Part shown: piece after piece, positions 23,134-31,233 of the stretch | Layout of the letters: every line of letters starts with the position of its first letter | How positions within the stretch are numbered: position 1 is the stretch's first letter | Assembly: GCA_035714115.1 (NCBI GenBank) | Contig: DASTMO010000004.1 | Span: 1 to 41,835 of the forward strand | DNA: 41,835 nt | Source of the DNA: CAMAVH01 sp035714115 | Lineage (GTDB): Bacteria > Pseudomonadota > Alphaproteobacteria > SMXQ01 | Direction: 5' to 3' | Translations under genes and position numbers: made by a program | Notes under the pieces: model-generated | Told to the model about the DNA's origin: nothing | Seen by the model: only the letters and a program-made list of their open reading frames with translations | Databases searched by the model: none

Positions 23134-24357
23134 ATGGCCGCCAAGAAGACCGTCAAGAAAGCCGTGCTCGCCTATTCCGGCGGGCTCGACACCTCCGTCA
23201 TCCTGCGCTGGCTGCAGGAAGCCTATAACTGCGAGGTGGTGACCTTCACGGCGGATCTCGGCCAGGGCGAGGAGCTCGAGCCGGCGCGCAAGAAGGCGCT
23301 GCTCATGGGCATCAAGCCGGAGAACATCTTCATCGACGATCTGCGCGAAGAGTTCGTGCGCGATTTCGTCTTCCCGATGTTCCGCGCCAACGCGCTCTAC
23401 GAAGGCCAGTATCTGCTCGGCACTTCGATCGCCCGCCCGCTGATCGCCAAGCGCCAGATCGAGATCGCGAACCAGACCGGCGCTGACGCCGTCTCGCATG
23501 GCGCGACCGGCAAGGGCAACGATCAGGTGCGCTTCGAGCTCGGCTATTACGCGCTGCGCCCCGACATCACCGTGATCGCGCCGTGGCGCGAGTGGGATCT
23601 GACCAGCCGAACCAAGCTCCTCGAATTCGCCGAGAAGCATCAGATTCCCATCGCCAAGGACAAGCGCGGCGAAGCGCCCTTCTCGGTCGACGCCAACCTG
23701 CTGCACAGCTCGAGCGAAGGCAAAGTGCTGGAGGATCCGTGGGAGGAGCCTGACGAGATCGTCTATCAGCGCACTATCTCGCCGGAAGCCGCGCCCGACA
23801 AGGCGACCTATATCGAGATCGATTTCGAGAAGGGCGACGCCGTCGCCATCGACGGCGAACGTCTGTCGCCGGCCACGCTGTTGACCAAGCTCAACGCCCT
23901 CGGCAAGGCCAACGGCATCGGCCGTTTGGATCTGGTGGAAAACCGCTTCGTCGGCATGAAGTCGCGCGGCGTTTATGAGACCCCGGGCGGCACGATCCTG
24001 CATGCGGCGCATCGCGGCATCGAGAGCATCACGCTTGATCGCGGCGCCATGCATCTTAAAGAAGAGCTGATGCCGCGCTATGCCGAGTTGGTCTATTACG
24101 GCTTCTGGTTCTCGCCCGAGCGCGAGATGCTGCAGTCGTTGATCGACAAGAGCCAGGAGAACGTCACCGGCACGGTGCGGCTGAAGCTCTACAAGGGCAA
24201 CGCCACGGTGGTCGGCCGCAAGTCGCCGGTCAGCCTGTACTCCATGCGTCACGTCACCTTCGAGGACGATGCGGGCGCCTACGATCAGCGCGACGCCGAA
24301 GGCTTCATCAAGCTCAACGCGCTGCGTTTGAAGCTGCGCAAGCTGGCGAAAGACTGA
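23134..24357 (+). CDS. argG: Argininosuccinate synthase
   Basis: The product has 407 residues, the usual length. The N-type ATP pyrophosphatase P-loop AYSGGLDTS is at 12-20. GATGKGNDQVRFE and the SVDANLLHSSSEG segment bind aspartate and citrulline. The enzyme joins citrulline and aspartate with ATP in arginine synthesis. A poor AGGA ribosome binding site precedes the ATG; the 5' gap of 137 bases is locally T-rich just before the gene. A clear terminator follows. No other arginine gene is in the window. Confidence 0.98.
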   Translation: MAAKKTVKKAVLAYSGGLDTSVILRWLQEAYNCEVVTFTADLGQGEELEPARKKALLMGIKPENIFIDDLREEFVRDFVFPMFRANALYEGQYLLGTSIARPLIAKRQIEIANQTGADAVSHGATGKGNDQVRFELGYYALRPDITVIAPWREWDLTSRTKLLEFAEKHQIPIAKDKRGEAPFSVDANLLHSSSEGKVLEDPWEEPDEIVYQRTISPEAAPDKATYIEIDFEKGDAVAIDGERLSPATLLTKLNALGKANGIGRLDLVENRFVGMKSRGVYETPGGTILHAAHRGIESITLDRGAMHLKEELMPRYAELVYYGFWFSPEREMLQSLIDKSQENVTGTVRLKLYKGNATVVGRKSPVSLYSMRHVTFEDDAGAYDQRDAEGFIKLNALRLKLRKLAKD

Positions 24358-24377
24358 GCCGCGCCCATCGCGAATCG

Positions 24378-24409
24378 AAAAAGGCGGGATCGAACGACCC
24401 CGCCTTTTT
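24378..24409 (+). terminator. Rho-independent terminator of argG
   Basis: AAAAAGGCGGG (24378-24388) pairs with CCCGCCTTTTT (24399-24409) around a ten-base loop; the arms are perfect and the T run follows. Confidence 0.93.
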
Positions 24410-24430
24410 CTTTGGCTTGTTGACGGGCGG

Positions 24431-24631
24431 TCAGCGGTCGCGCAGGACCGCGATGATGCCGTAGAGCGTGATCAGATTGGCGATGACGATGAAGGCGACC
24501 GATTTGGTGCCGAGCAAAATCATGTCTTCATCGAACAGAATGTCCGACAGATAGAAGAAATTCACGCCGATCAAGCCGATGACCAGCAACGCGATGCTGG
24601 TGCCTTTGCGATTGTTCACGATATTCCCCAT
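24431..24631 (-). CDS. Small two-span membrane protein, unknown function
   Basis: The product has 66 residues. Two hydrophobic segments (about 11-28 and 43-60) flank an acidic loop, ILFDEDM. The ends are polar or basic (NNRKG at the start, LRDR at the end), so both ends should face the cytoplasm. ATG 24631 is chosen because the upstream 19 residues of the longer reading are Arg-rich and non-conserved in look. I do not recognise a family. It is flanked by the argG terminator and folD. It is likely real because hydrophobic composition this clean is uncommon in shadow frames. Confidence 0.6.
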   Translation of the reverse strand: MGNIVNNRKGTSIALLVIGLIGVNFFYLSDILFDEDMILLGTKSVAFIVIANLITLYGIIAVLRDR

Positions 24632-24757
24632 GACCCGCCGCCGATGACGGGCGCACACCATTGTATGAAAAGCGGAAATTCCTTCCACTACTTTCGTGTA
24701 GGTGTGAATCGCGGCGAGTAGGTAAAAGTTCTCAAGCGGTTACAAGTCGCGAAACGC

Positions 24758-25651
24758 TTAAATGACAGGCGCCTGCACGCCTTTGATCGCGCAAGCGGCC
24801 AGCAAGGTGCCGCGCAGCAGGCAAGCGATCGTCATCGGGCCGACGCCGCCCGGCACCGGCGTGATGTAGCTGGCGACCTTCACCGCCTCATTGAAATCGA
24901 CGTCGCCGACCAGTTTGGTCTTGCCCGGCTCAGAGCCGGGCACGCGGTTGATGCCGACATCGATCACCGCCGCGCCCGATTTGATCCAATCGCCCTTCAC
25001 CATCAGCGGACGGCCGACGGCGGCGACGAGGATGTCGGCCTGGCGGCAAACCGCGGCGAGATCCTTGGTGCGCGAATGGGCGATGGTGACGGTGCAGCTT
25101 TCCCCGAGCAGCAGATGGGCCATCGGCTTGCCGACGATGTTCGAGCGGCCGATCACCACGGCGCTCTTGCCCGTCAGATCGCCGAGCGCGTCTTTCAGCA
25201 GCATCAGGCAGCCCATCGGCGTGCAGGGCACGTTGCCGCCGCTGATGCCGGCGGCGAGCTTGCCGACATTGATGAGATGAAAGCCGTCGACATCCTTAGC
25301 CGGATCGATGGCGGCGATCACCGCATCGGCATCGAGCTGCTTGGGCAAGGGAAGCTGCACGAGAATGCCGTGCACGGCGGGATCGGCATTGAGCTTGGCG
25401 ATCAGCGCCATCAGCTCGGCCTGGCTGGCGCTGGCCGGCAGCGGATGGTGGAAGGAGTTCATTCCCGCCGCGACCGTCTGCTGGTTCTTGTTCTTCACAT
25501 AGACATGGCTCGCCGGATCGTCGCCGACCAGCACGGTGGCCAAACCCGGCACCAGGCCATGCTTGGCCTTCACTTCGGCGGCGGCGGCGGCGACGCGCGC
25601 GCGCAGGCCTTCGGCGAAGGCTTTGCCGTCAATGATTTTGGCGTCAGCCAT
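24758..25651 (-). CDS. folD: Bifunctional methylenetetrahydrofolate dehydrogenase/cyclohydrolase
   Basis: The product has 297 residues. Tyr51-x3-Lys55 (YVKNK) is the catalytic pair, HGILVQLPLP is at about 94-103 and the NADP-binding GRSNIVGKP is at 168-176. The C-terminal PVPGGVGPMT loop is intact. FolD interconverts 5,10-methylene-THF and 10-formyl-THF. ATG 25651 lies eight bases inside the 3' end of the upstream DUF167 gene, giving translational coupling, with GGAG about ten bases before it. The order yggT-DUF167-folD points to one leftward operon. Confidence 0.97.
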   Translation of the reverse strand: MADAKIIDGKAFAEGLRARVAAAAAEVKAKHGLVPGLATVLVGDDPASHVYVKNKNQQTVAAGMNSFHHPLPASASQAELMALIAKLNADPAVHGILVQLPLPKQLDADAVIAAIDPAKDVDGFHLINVGKLAAGISGGNVPCTPMGCLMLLKDALGDLTGKSAVVIGRSNIVGKPMAHLLLGESCTVTIAHSRTKDLAAVCRQADILVAAVGRPLMVKGDWIKSGAAVIDVGINRVPGSEPGKTKLVGDVDFNEAVKVASYITPVPGGVGPMTIACLLRGTLLAACAIKGVQAPVI

Positions 25652-25979
25652 GATCGGATGCTCCAGCGATGATTGCGTCGAGACGGGCGGCGAGAACGTC
25701 AGCCGGCCCGGAAATCTGCAGCGTCTTGTGGCGGCTTTTGCCGCCCTGGGCAAGGGTCACCGCCGCCTTCGGCAGATCGAGCGCGGCGGCGATCAGCTTG
25801 ACCACGGCATCGTTGGCCTTGCCGTCTTCCGGCATCGCATTCACGGCCACGGCGAGGGCCGGTCCGTCCGGCCCGTCGCGCAGGCCTTCGATGGCGTCGC
25901 GCCGCGCTTTCGGCGTGACGCGGACGGCGAGGCTCAGGCCGTCCGCGCGCTGCCGATAGGGCGGCTTCAGCGCGGCCAA
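25644..25979 (-). CDS. DUF167/YggU family protein
   Basis: The product has about 111 residues. It has the family hallmarks VRVTPKARRDAI near the start, NAMPEDGKANDAVVKLIA in the middle and GGKSRHKTLQI towards the end. The function of the family is unknown. No ATG is available; TTG at 25979, which overlaps the end of yggT by thirteen bases, is the best start, so expression is probably coupled to yggT. The longer reading to 26417 is a shadow of yggT. The stop overlaps folD. Confidence 0.85.
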   Translation of the reverse strand: MAALKPPYRQRADGLSLAVRVTPKARRDAIEGLRDGPDGPALAVAVNAMPEDGKANDAVVKLIAAALDLPKAAVTLAQGGKSRHKTLQISGPADVLAARLDAIIAGASDHG

Positions 25980-26248
25980 TATTCGAACAGCAGATTGCGC
26001 AGGAAATAGAGCAGCAGGATCAGCACGACCGGCGACAGGTCGAGGCCGCCCATGTTGGGCAGCACGCGCCGGATCGGGCGCAGCACCGGCTCGGTGATGC
26101 GGTCGAGGAAGTCGGCGACGATGTAGACCAGCCGGTTGTGCGTGTTGACCACGTTGAAATTGATCAGCCAGCTCAGCACGACCCAGATGATGAGCAGCCA
26201 GATGTAGAGGCCGATCACCGTGTCGATCAGATACAGCAGGGAATTCAT
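25967..26248 (-). CDS. YggT family membrane protein
   Basis: The product has 93 residues. Two long hydrophobic segments (about 3-28 and 68-90) flank the conserved FLDRITEPVLRPIRRVLP loop. YggT proteins are small inner membrane proteins, encoded near DUF167 and division genes in many bacteria; roles in osmotic shock and septum organisation have been proposed. GAGAGAGGATGGA precedes the ATG. It heads the leftward yggT-DUF167-folD group. Confidence 0.93.
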   Translation of the reverse strand: MNSLLYLIDTVIGLYIWLLIIWVVLSWLINFNVVNTHNRLVYIVADFLDRITEPVLRPIRRVLPNMGGLDLSPVVLILLLYFLRNLLFEYWPR

Positions 26249-26465
26249 TCCATCCTCTCTCGCGGCTGCCGGGGCGGCAGGCCGGGCGGGAAATGGCGCA
26301 ACCCTTTGAAAAGCAACAGGGCGGCGCCAGCCGTTGCGGCAACCCTAGCCGCGCCGCCGGGGCGGCGCAAGGCATGCGCCGGGTTCTCGCGGCGCTTTGC
26401 CAGACCCTTGTGATCATTGGGAAACAGCCGCTTGGACGGGACCGCGGCGGGCTTGATAGGGGCGC
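26249..26465. other. Intergenic region upstream of yggT
   Basis: No gene is seen. The region must hold the leftward promoter of the yggT-folD group. It has several C/G-rich short inverted stretches (around 26270-26290 and 26340-26370), none convincing as a terminator. Confidence 0.4.
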
Positions 26466-26494
26466 TTGACAGAGCGAGGGGCCGCGAACATTAT
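26466..26494 (+). promoter_or_regulatory. Sigma-70 type promoter of tRNA-Ala
   Basis: TTGACA (26466-26471) and CATTAT (26489-26494) are separated by exactly 17 bases. The start of transcription would be near 26501, about 47 bases before the mature tRNA. The -35 is a perfect consensus and the -10 a good match. Confidence 0.75.
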
Positions 26495-26547
26495 CCGGCC
26501 CTCGCGAGCCGGCCGGTTTACCCGAAATGCCGCTCGCCTCGGGTTGT

Positions 26548-26623
<76 letters not shown>

Positions 26624-26649
26624 ACCCCCCTCCGACAATTTACGCGCCG

Positions 26650-27087
26650 CTAACGGTTGCCTTCGCAAAAGCTCTTGAGCAGGCGCAGGATGATCGGGCT
26701 GTCGTCCACGCTCGGCGCGCGCCTGTCGAATTCCTGCAGGAAGTTCGAGAAGCCCGGCAGCGCGTCGCCCGCTTCGGCGGAAATATTCTCGAAACCCATC
26801 GCCCAATCGCCGAACTCGCGAGCGGGAATCGTGCGGCGCAGCAAGGTGATCAGACCGCCGTGGCGCGGATCGGCGGCGATGCGCCGGTACGTGGCCTCGA
26901 CCGCTTCCGGCGGCCCCTCGAGCGCCTGGATGAAATTGCCGCCGCGATGCAGCAACAGTCCGCTGATGCCGTCGCGCGCGTTGCGCTGCCGGGATCGCTC
27001 GAGCAGCTCCACAAGGTCGGAGCGCGTGAAGGCGATCGTCGCCGCGCTGACATAAATAACAGATGAGAGAGCTTCTGTGCCGGACAC
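26650..27087 (-). CDS. Stand-alone BLUF-domain blue-light receptor
   Basis: The product has 145 residues. The BLUF core covers about 8-100. The flavin-network residues are all there: Tyr12 (VIYVSAAT), Asn36 (RQRNARDGISG) and Gln54 (NFIQALEG); Trp96 and Met98 (FGDWAMGF) match the beta-5 Trp/Met pair that switches on illumination. The C-terminal 45 residues form the usual helical cap, with no output domain, so it must act through a partner protein. It starts with GTG at 27087, preceded by AAGGA at good spacing. It is divergent from the TctC-type gene. The partner is not evident from neighbours. Confidence 0.93.
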   Translation of the reverse strand: MSGTEALSSVIYVSAATIAFTRSDLVELLERSRQRNARDGISGLLLHRGGNFIQALEGPPEAVEATYRRIAADPRHGGLITLLRRTIPAREFGDWAMGFENISAEAGDALPGFSNFLQEFDRRAPSVDDSPIILRLLKSFCEGNR

Positions 27088-27309
27088 GCGTTCATCCTTT
27101 CCGGGAGCCGAGATATAACTATGACCGAATGATTTTTCGAGTTCGATAACTAATCCGCGTTCGCTCGGTAAACGCCGGACAGTCCGATTCGCGCCCTGTG
27201 CGGGTCACGCCACTTGCCGGACGTTCGCAGTTCCTTATGATTTCCGATAACCCAGAGGGGCGAACCCTCGGGCGCTTCCATGCGAAGCGGAAACACAGGG
27301 GAGGATGAG

Positions 27310-28374
27310 ATGAGCAAGGGACGCGCTGCGGCGCGCGGCTTCGGCCGTTTGACGCGTAACGCTTTGGCGAGCCTGTTGGCCGCGACGCTCTTGGCGGCGG
27401 CCGGTCCGGCCTCGGCGGCCGACGAGGTCGAGAGCTTTTACAAGGGCAAGCAGATCTATCTGATCATGAGCGCCGGCGCGGCCGGCGGCTTCAACGAATA
27501 TGCGCGCAGCTTCGCCCAGCATATGCCGAAACATCTGCCCGGCTCGCCGACCGTCGTCGTGCAGAGCATGACCGGCGCCGGCGGCCTCGTCGCCATGAAC
27601 CATCTCACCAATAACGCCGCGCAGGACGGCACGGCCATCGGCTTCATGCACAGCGCCATGGTCAGCGCCGACGTGCTGATGCCGGACAAGGCGAAGTTCG
27701 ACACGCGCAAGGTCCATTGGCTCGGCAGCATGGATAGCGATTCCGGCTTCTGTATGACTTGGCACTCGACGCCGGTGAAGACCTATCAGGATCTCAAAAC
27801 CGCGCCGCGCGTCATCCTCGGTAGCGCCGGTGCCGGCTCGACGCAGTTCATCCACGCCAGCATCCTCAAAGACCTCTGGGCGCCGAACGTCCAGCTCGTT
27901 TCGGGCTACAAAGACGGCGCGGAGGTCTATCTGGCCATGGAGCGCGGCGAGGTCGAGGGCCGCTGCGGCGTGCCGATCAGCTCGCTCGCTTCGGTGCGGC
28001 CCGACTGGCTGCCGCAGAAGAAGGTGAACATCCTGGTGCTGTTCGGCCTCAATCGCGACAAGCGCTATGCCGAGGTGCCGACCATTCTCGAGCTGGTGCA
28101 GGACGCCAAGGCCAAGCAGGCGCTCGAGCTGATCCTGGCGGCGCGCACCGTGGCGCGCCCCGTGCTCGCTCCGCCGGGCGTGCCGGTCGTACGGGTCGCG
28201 GCCTTGCGCAAGGCCTTCATGGCGACCATGCAGGATCCCGCGTTCCTCGCCGAAGCTGAGAAGCGCAACCTGACGCTCGATCCTGTCGATGGCGAGCGCA
28301 TGCAGGCGATGCTCGCCAAGCTGCATGATTACCCGCGCGATATCGTCGAAATGGCGGCCAAGCTGAGCGACTGA
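27310..28374 (+). CDS. TctC/Bug-family periplasmic substrate-binding protein
   Basis: The product has 354 residues. A signal peptide ends at ASA-A (about residue 37 of the product minus the short start). The mature protein begins FYKGKQIYLIMSAGAAGGFNEYAR, the Bug signature in which the Gly-rich loop binds a carboxylate group; VILGSAGAGSTQF and a C-terminal Bug domain follow. These proteins feed tripartite tricarboxylate transporters, but no tctA or tctB gene is nearby, so it may be an orphan or act as a sensor. GGGGAGG precedes ATG 27310. The ligand is unknown. Confidence 0.9.
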   Translation: MSKGRAAARGFGRLTRNALASLLAATLLAAAGPASAADEVESFYKGKQIYLIMSAGAAGGFNEYARSFAQHMPKHLPGSPTVVVQSMTGAGGLVAMNHLTNNAAQDGTAIGFMHSAMVSADVLMPDKAKFDTRKVHWLGSMDSDSGFCMTWHSTPVKTYQDLKTAPRVILGSAGAGSTQFIHASILKDLWAPNVQLVSGYKDGAEVYLAMERGEVEGRCGVPISSLASVRPDWLPQKKVNILVLFGLNRDKRYAEVPTILELVQDAKAKQALELILAARTVARPVLAPPGVPVVRVAALRKAFMATMQDPAFLAEAEKRNLTLDPVDGERMQAMLAKLHDYPRDIVEMAAKLSD

Positions 28375-28384
28375 CGCCGCCGCT

Positions 28385-28861
28385 CTACATCCGCACTTTC
28401 TTGTTTTCGCCCATATCCGGTCGGCTGCCGCTCACGCTGGCTGCCGCCATCTTGAGCGTCGAGATCACCTTGCCTTCGCCATCCCAATATTCGGCTTCAA
28501 TGGGCGTGACCTTGAGCAGGCGGATGTTGGGGTCGTCGGCGCTGTCCCACCAAGCTTTGGCCGCCATCGACCAAAGTTCGCGAATCTTGCCGCGATCATT
28601 GGTCACCTCGGCGCGGCCGCTCAAGCTGACGTAATCGTCGCCGTCGACAAAGGCGAGGCATACGTTCGGATTGATGCGAATCTCCTCGTCCTTGTGCCGG
28701 CGTTCGTCCGTCAGGAAATAGACGGCATTTTCATCCGGCGCAGCATGGGCCGCCATCGGGCGGGCCCGGATGGCGGCGCCGTCCAGCGTCGCAAGCATGC
28801 AAATCGGGTGTTTGCCCAGCATTTGCCAAACATGTCCCGCGGCGGATTGATGGTCGGTCAT
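28385..28861 (-). CDS. Pyridoxamine 5'-phosphate oxidase-like flavoprotein (general stress protein 26 type)
   Basis: The product has 158 residues with a split-barrel flavin-binding fold: HPICMLATLDG and RARPM at the start, YFLTDERRHKDEEI in the middle, VCLAFVDGDDYVSLSGRAEV after it, and KVTPIEAEYWDGEG near the end. Relatives (GSP26/Pdx-like, COG3871) bind FMN or F420; the role is usually stress related, and true PNPOx activity is unlikely since PLP-site residues are missing. AGGAG precedes ATG 28861. The longer reading upstream (to 29419) is a shadow of pabB. The gene converges with the TctC gene, 10 bases between stops. Confidence 0.87.
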   Translation of the reverse strand: MTDHQSAAGHVWQMLGKHPICMLATLDGAAIRARPMAAHAAPDENAVYFLTDERRHKDEEIRINPNVCLAFVDGDDYVSLSGRAEVTNDRGKIRELWSMAAKAWWDSADDPNIRLLKVTPIEAEYWDGEGKVISTLKMAAASVSGSRPDMGENKKVRM

Positions 28862-29049
28862 GACGGTCTCCTGAAAGCTGTATCTGCAACCAACGAATCG
28901 CGGCAAGGCATGTTCCGGCGCGCTTTCTTGGCCACGAAAGCGCGAGATGCTAGAACATCGGCCTGCGGAACCCCCGCCTTGAAAAATTTTGCGCGAGACA
29001 TTCCTTGGCCAAAAGCGCCGCCCGCCGTTCGTTCCTGCGCCGCGCCGAC

Positions 29050-30414
29050 ATGGCGCCGAAGGAAGAATCGCGCTTCGGCGGTTGCGTCGCTCGCATGCTG
29101 CCGTGGGACGGCGATCTCTTGGCGCTGCATCGCGCCGCCCCAACGCGCTATCCGCATCTGCTCGAAAGCGCCGCGCGCGGCTTGGCGTCGAGCGACAACC
29201 GCCACGACATCCTCTTCGCCTTTCCCGGCGCGACCCTTGCGCCCGAGGCCGGCTTTCTTTCCGCCTTCGATGCGGTCTTCGCGCGCGAAAAGCTCGCTCG
29301 CGACCCGGCAGCGGCGGAGCTGCCGTTTCGCGGCGGCTGGTTCGTCTATCTCGGCTACGAGCTGGCCGGCGAGATCGAGCCGACCTTGCGGCTGCCGCAG
29401 CCCGATGGATTGACCGCACGGCTCCCGACCGCCTGCGCCGTGCGCGTGCCGGCGGCCGTCTTGCGCGACCGTATCGACGGCACGCTCACGCTGATCGCCG
29501 AAGACGGGCAGGAGCATCTGCTCGATCTGATGCAGGCCGATCTTGCCGCGTTCGATGAAACCGAACCGGGCATGATCGCGCTGGAAGAGGCTTTGACGGA
29601 GGACGATCCGGCGCGTCATCTCGCCGCCGTCGCCAAGGTGCGCGACTACATCTTCGCCGGCGACATCTTCCAGGCCAATCTGTCGCGCGCCTGGCGCGGG
29701 CGGCTGCGCGCCGGCGCGTCGCATGCCGATCTGTACGAGTCGCTTCGTGCGCGCAATCCGTCGCCCTTCGCCGCGCTCGCCACCTTTGGCGACACGGCTA
29801 TCGTTTCTTCCTCGCCCGAGCGCCTGCTGCGCGTGCGCGGCGACATCGTCGACACGCGGCCGATTGCCGGCACACACCCGCGCGGGCAGGGCGAGGCCGA
29901 GGACGCGGCGTTATCGGCGCAGCTGATCGCCCATCCGAAAGAGCGCGCAGAACACATCATGCTGGTCGATCTGGAGCGCAACGACCTGTCGCGCGTCTGC
30001 CTGCCCGGCAGCGTCGTCGTCGACGAGATGATGGCGGTCGAGACCTACGCCCATGTCCATCACATCGTCTCGAACGTGCGCGGCCGTCTGCAACCGGGTG
30101 TGACGCCGGGCGCGATCATCGCCGCGCATTTTCCCGGCGGCACCATCACCGGCTGTCCCAAGGTGCGCTGCATGGAGATTCTCGCCGAGCTCGAAGGCGA
30201 GGCGCGCGGGCCTTACACCGGCTCGCTCGGCTATGTGAACCGCGACGGCGACATGGATTTCAACATCCTGATCCGCACCATGCTGCGCGTCGGCGACGAT
30301 CTGCTGTTCCGCGCCGGCGGCGGCATCGTCGCGGACTCCATCCCCGAGCGCGAATTGGCCGAGACGAGGGCCAAGGCGCGCGGCCTCGTGAAAGCGCTGA
30401 ATGCCGATGAATGA
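29050..30414 (+). CDS. pabB: Aminodeoxychorismate synthase component I (chorismate-binding enzyme)
   Basis: The product has about 454 residues. The chorismate-binding domain shows DIFQANLSR, the RPIAGTHPRG segment, VDLERNDLSRV and GTITGCPKVRCMEI. With PabA it makes 4-amino-4-deoxychorismate for folate. At residue 273, where E. coli PabB has Lys (PIKGT), this protein has Ala (PIAGT), as in anthranilate synthase TrpE. The neighbouring pabC (overlapping by 14 bases) argues for the folate role. The start is uncertain: ATG 29050 was taken; TTG 29005 is an alternative. No pabA gene is in the window. Confidence 0.9.
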   Translation: MAPKEESRFGGCVARMLPWDGDLLALHRAAPTRYPHLLESAARGLASSDNRHDILFAFPGATLAPEAGFLSAFDAVFAREKLARDPAAAELPFRGGWFVYLGYELAGEIEPTLRLPQPDGLTARLPTACAVRVPAAVLRDRIDGTLTLIAEDGQEHLLDLMQADLAAFDETEPGMIALEEALTEDDPARHLAAVAKVRDYIFAGDIFQANLSRAWRGRLRAGASHADLYESLRARNPSPFAALATFGDTAIVSSSPERLLRVRGDIVDTRPIAGTHPRGQGEAEDAALSAQLIAHPKERAEHIMLVDLERNDLSRVCLPGSVVVDEMMAVETYAHVHHIVSNVRGRLQPGVTPGAIIAAHFPGGTITGCPKVRCMEILAELEGEARGPYTGSLGYVNRDGDMDFNILIRTMLRVGDDLLFRAGGGIVADSIPERELAETRAKARGLVKALNADE

Positions 30415-31228
30415 CGTCCTGATCAACGGCGCGCCGGGCGACGCCATCGCCGTCATGGATCGCGGCCTTGCCTATGGCGATGGTGTCTTCCGCACCTTGG
30501 CGGTGAGCGGCGGCAAACCCGAGCTCTGGTTGCAGCATATGGCCAAGCTGGCGGAGGATTGCGCGCGGCTCGGCATGGCCGCGCCGAGCGCGGCGGACCT
30601 CGCTGCCGATGCGCGCCAGCTCTTGGCGGGAGCCGATAAAGCCGTGCTCAAGATCATCGTCACGCGCGGCGTCGGCGGGCGCGGCTATAAGCCGCCGCAA
30701 CCATCTGTGCCGACGCGCATCGTCCTGCGCGCGGCCTTTCCGGCTTACACGCCCGAGATGGCCGAGCAGGGCGTCGTCATGCGCTTGTGCGACACGCGAC
30801 TCGGTTTGCAGCCGCGCTTGGCCGGGGTGAAGCATCTCAACCGGCTGGAACAGGTTCTGGCGCGTGAAGAATCGTCCGACCCGGAGATCGCCGACGGCTT
30901 GATGCTCGACAGCGACGGCCGCGCCGTCGAAGGCGTGATGACCAATCTGTTCGTCGTGAGGAATGACGAAGTGACGACGCCGGACCTCTCGCGCTGCGGC
31001 GTCGCGGGCGTCATGCGCGGCCTGCTCCTGCAATCGACGCGCGTCAAAGACGTGACGCTCGACGATGTGCGGGCCGCCGACGAGCTGTTCCTCACCAACA
31101 GCCTGATCGGCCTATGGCCGGTGCGCCGCTTCGACGGCAAGGATTATGCGGTGGGGCCGGTGACGCGGCGCTGGGCGGCGGCGCTTGAGAAGCTTCGACG
31201 CGAAAGCCTGAGCGCTTTTCCGACCTGA
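30401..31228 (+). CDS. pabC: Aminotransferase class IV, probable 4-amino-4-deoxychorismate lyase
   Basis: The product has 275 residues. MDRGLAYGDGVFRT is at about 19-32, TRGVGGRGY at 88-96 is typical of PabC, and Lys144 in GVKHLNRLEQ is the PLP Schiff-base lysine. PabC cleaves aminodeoxychorismate to p-aminobenzoate and pyruvate. It overlaps the end of pabB by fourteen bases (ATG 30401; ATG 30407 is also possible), so the two form one operon. Branched-chain or D-amino acid transaminase activity is less likely in this setting. Confidence 0.92.
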   Translation: MPMNDVLINGAPGDAIAVMDRGLAYGDGVFRTLAVSGGKPELWLQHMAKLAEDCARLGMAAPSAADLAADARQLLAGADKAVLKIIVTRGVGGRGYKPPQPSVPTRIVLRAAFPAYTPEMAEQGVVMRLCDTRLGLQPRLAGVKHLNRLEQVLAREESSDPEIADGLMLDSDGRAVEGVMTNLFVVRNDEVTTPDLSRCGVAGVMRGLLLQSTRVKDVTLDDVRAADELFLTNSLIGLWPVRRFDGKDYAVGPVTRRWAAALEKLRRESLSAFPT

Positions 31229-31233
31229 CCCCG

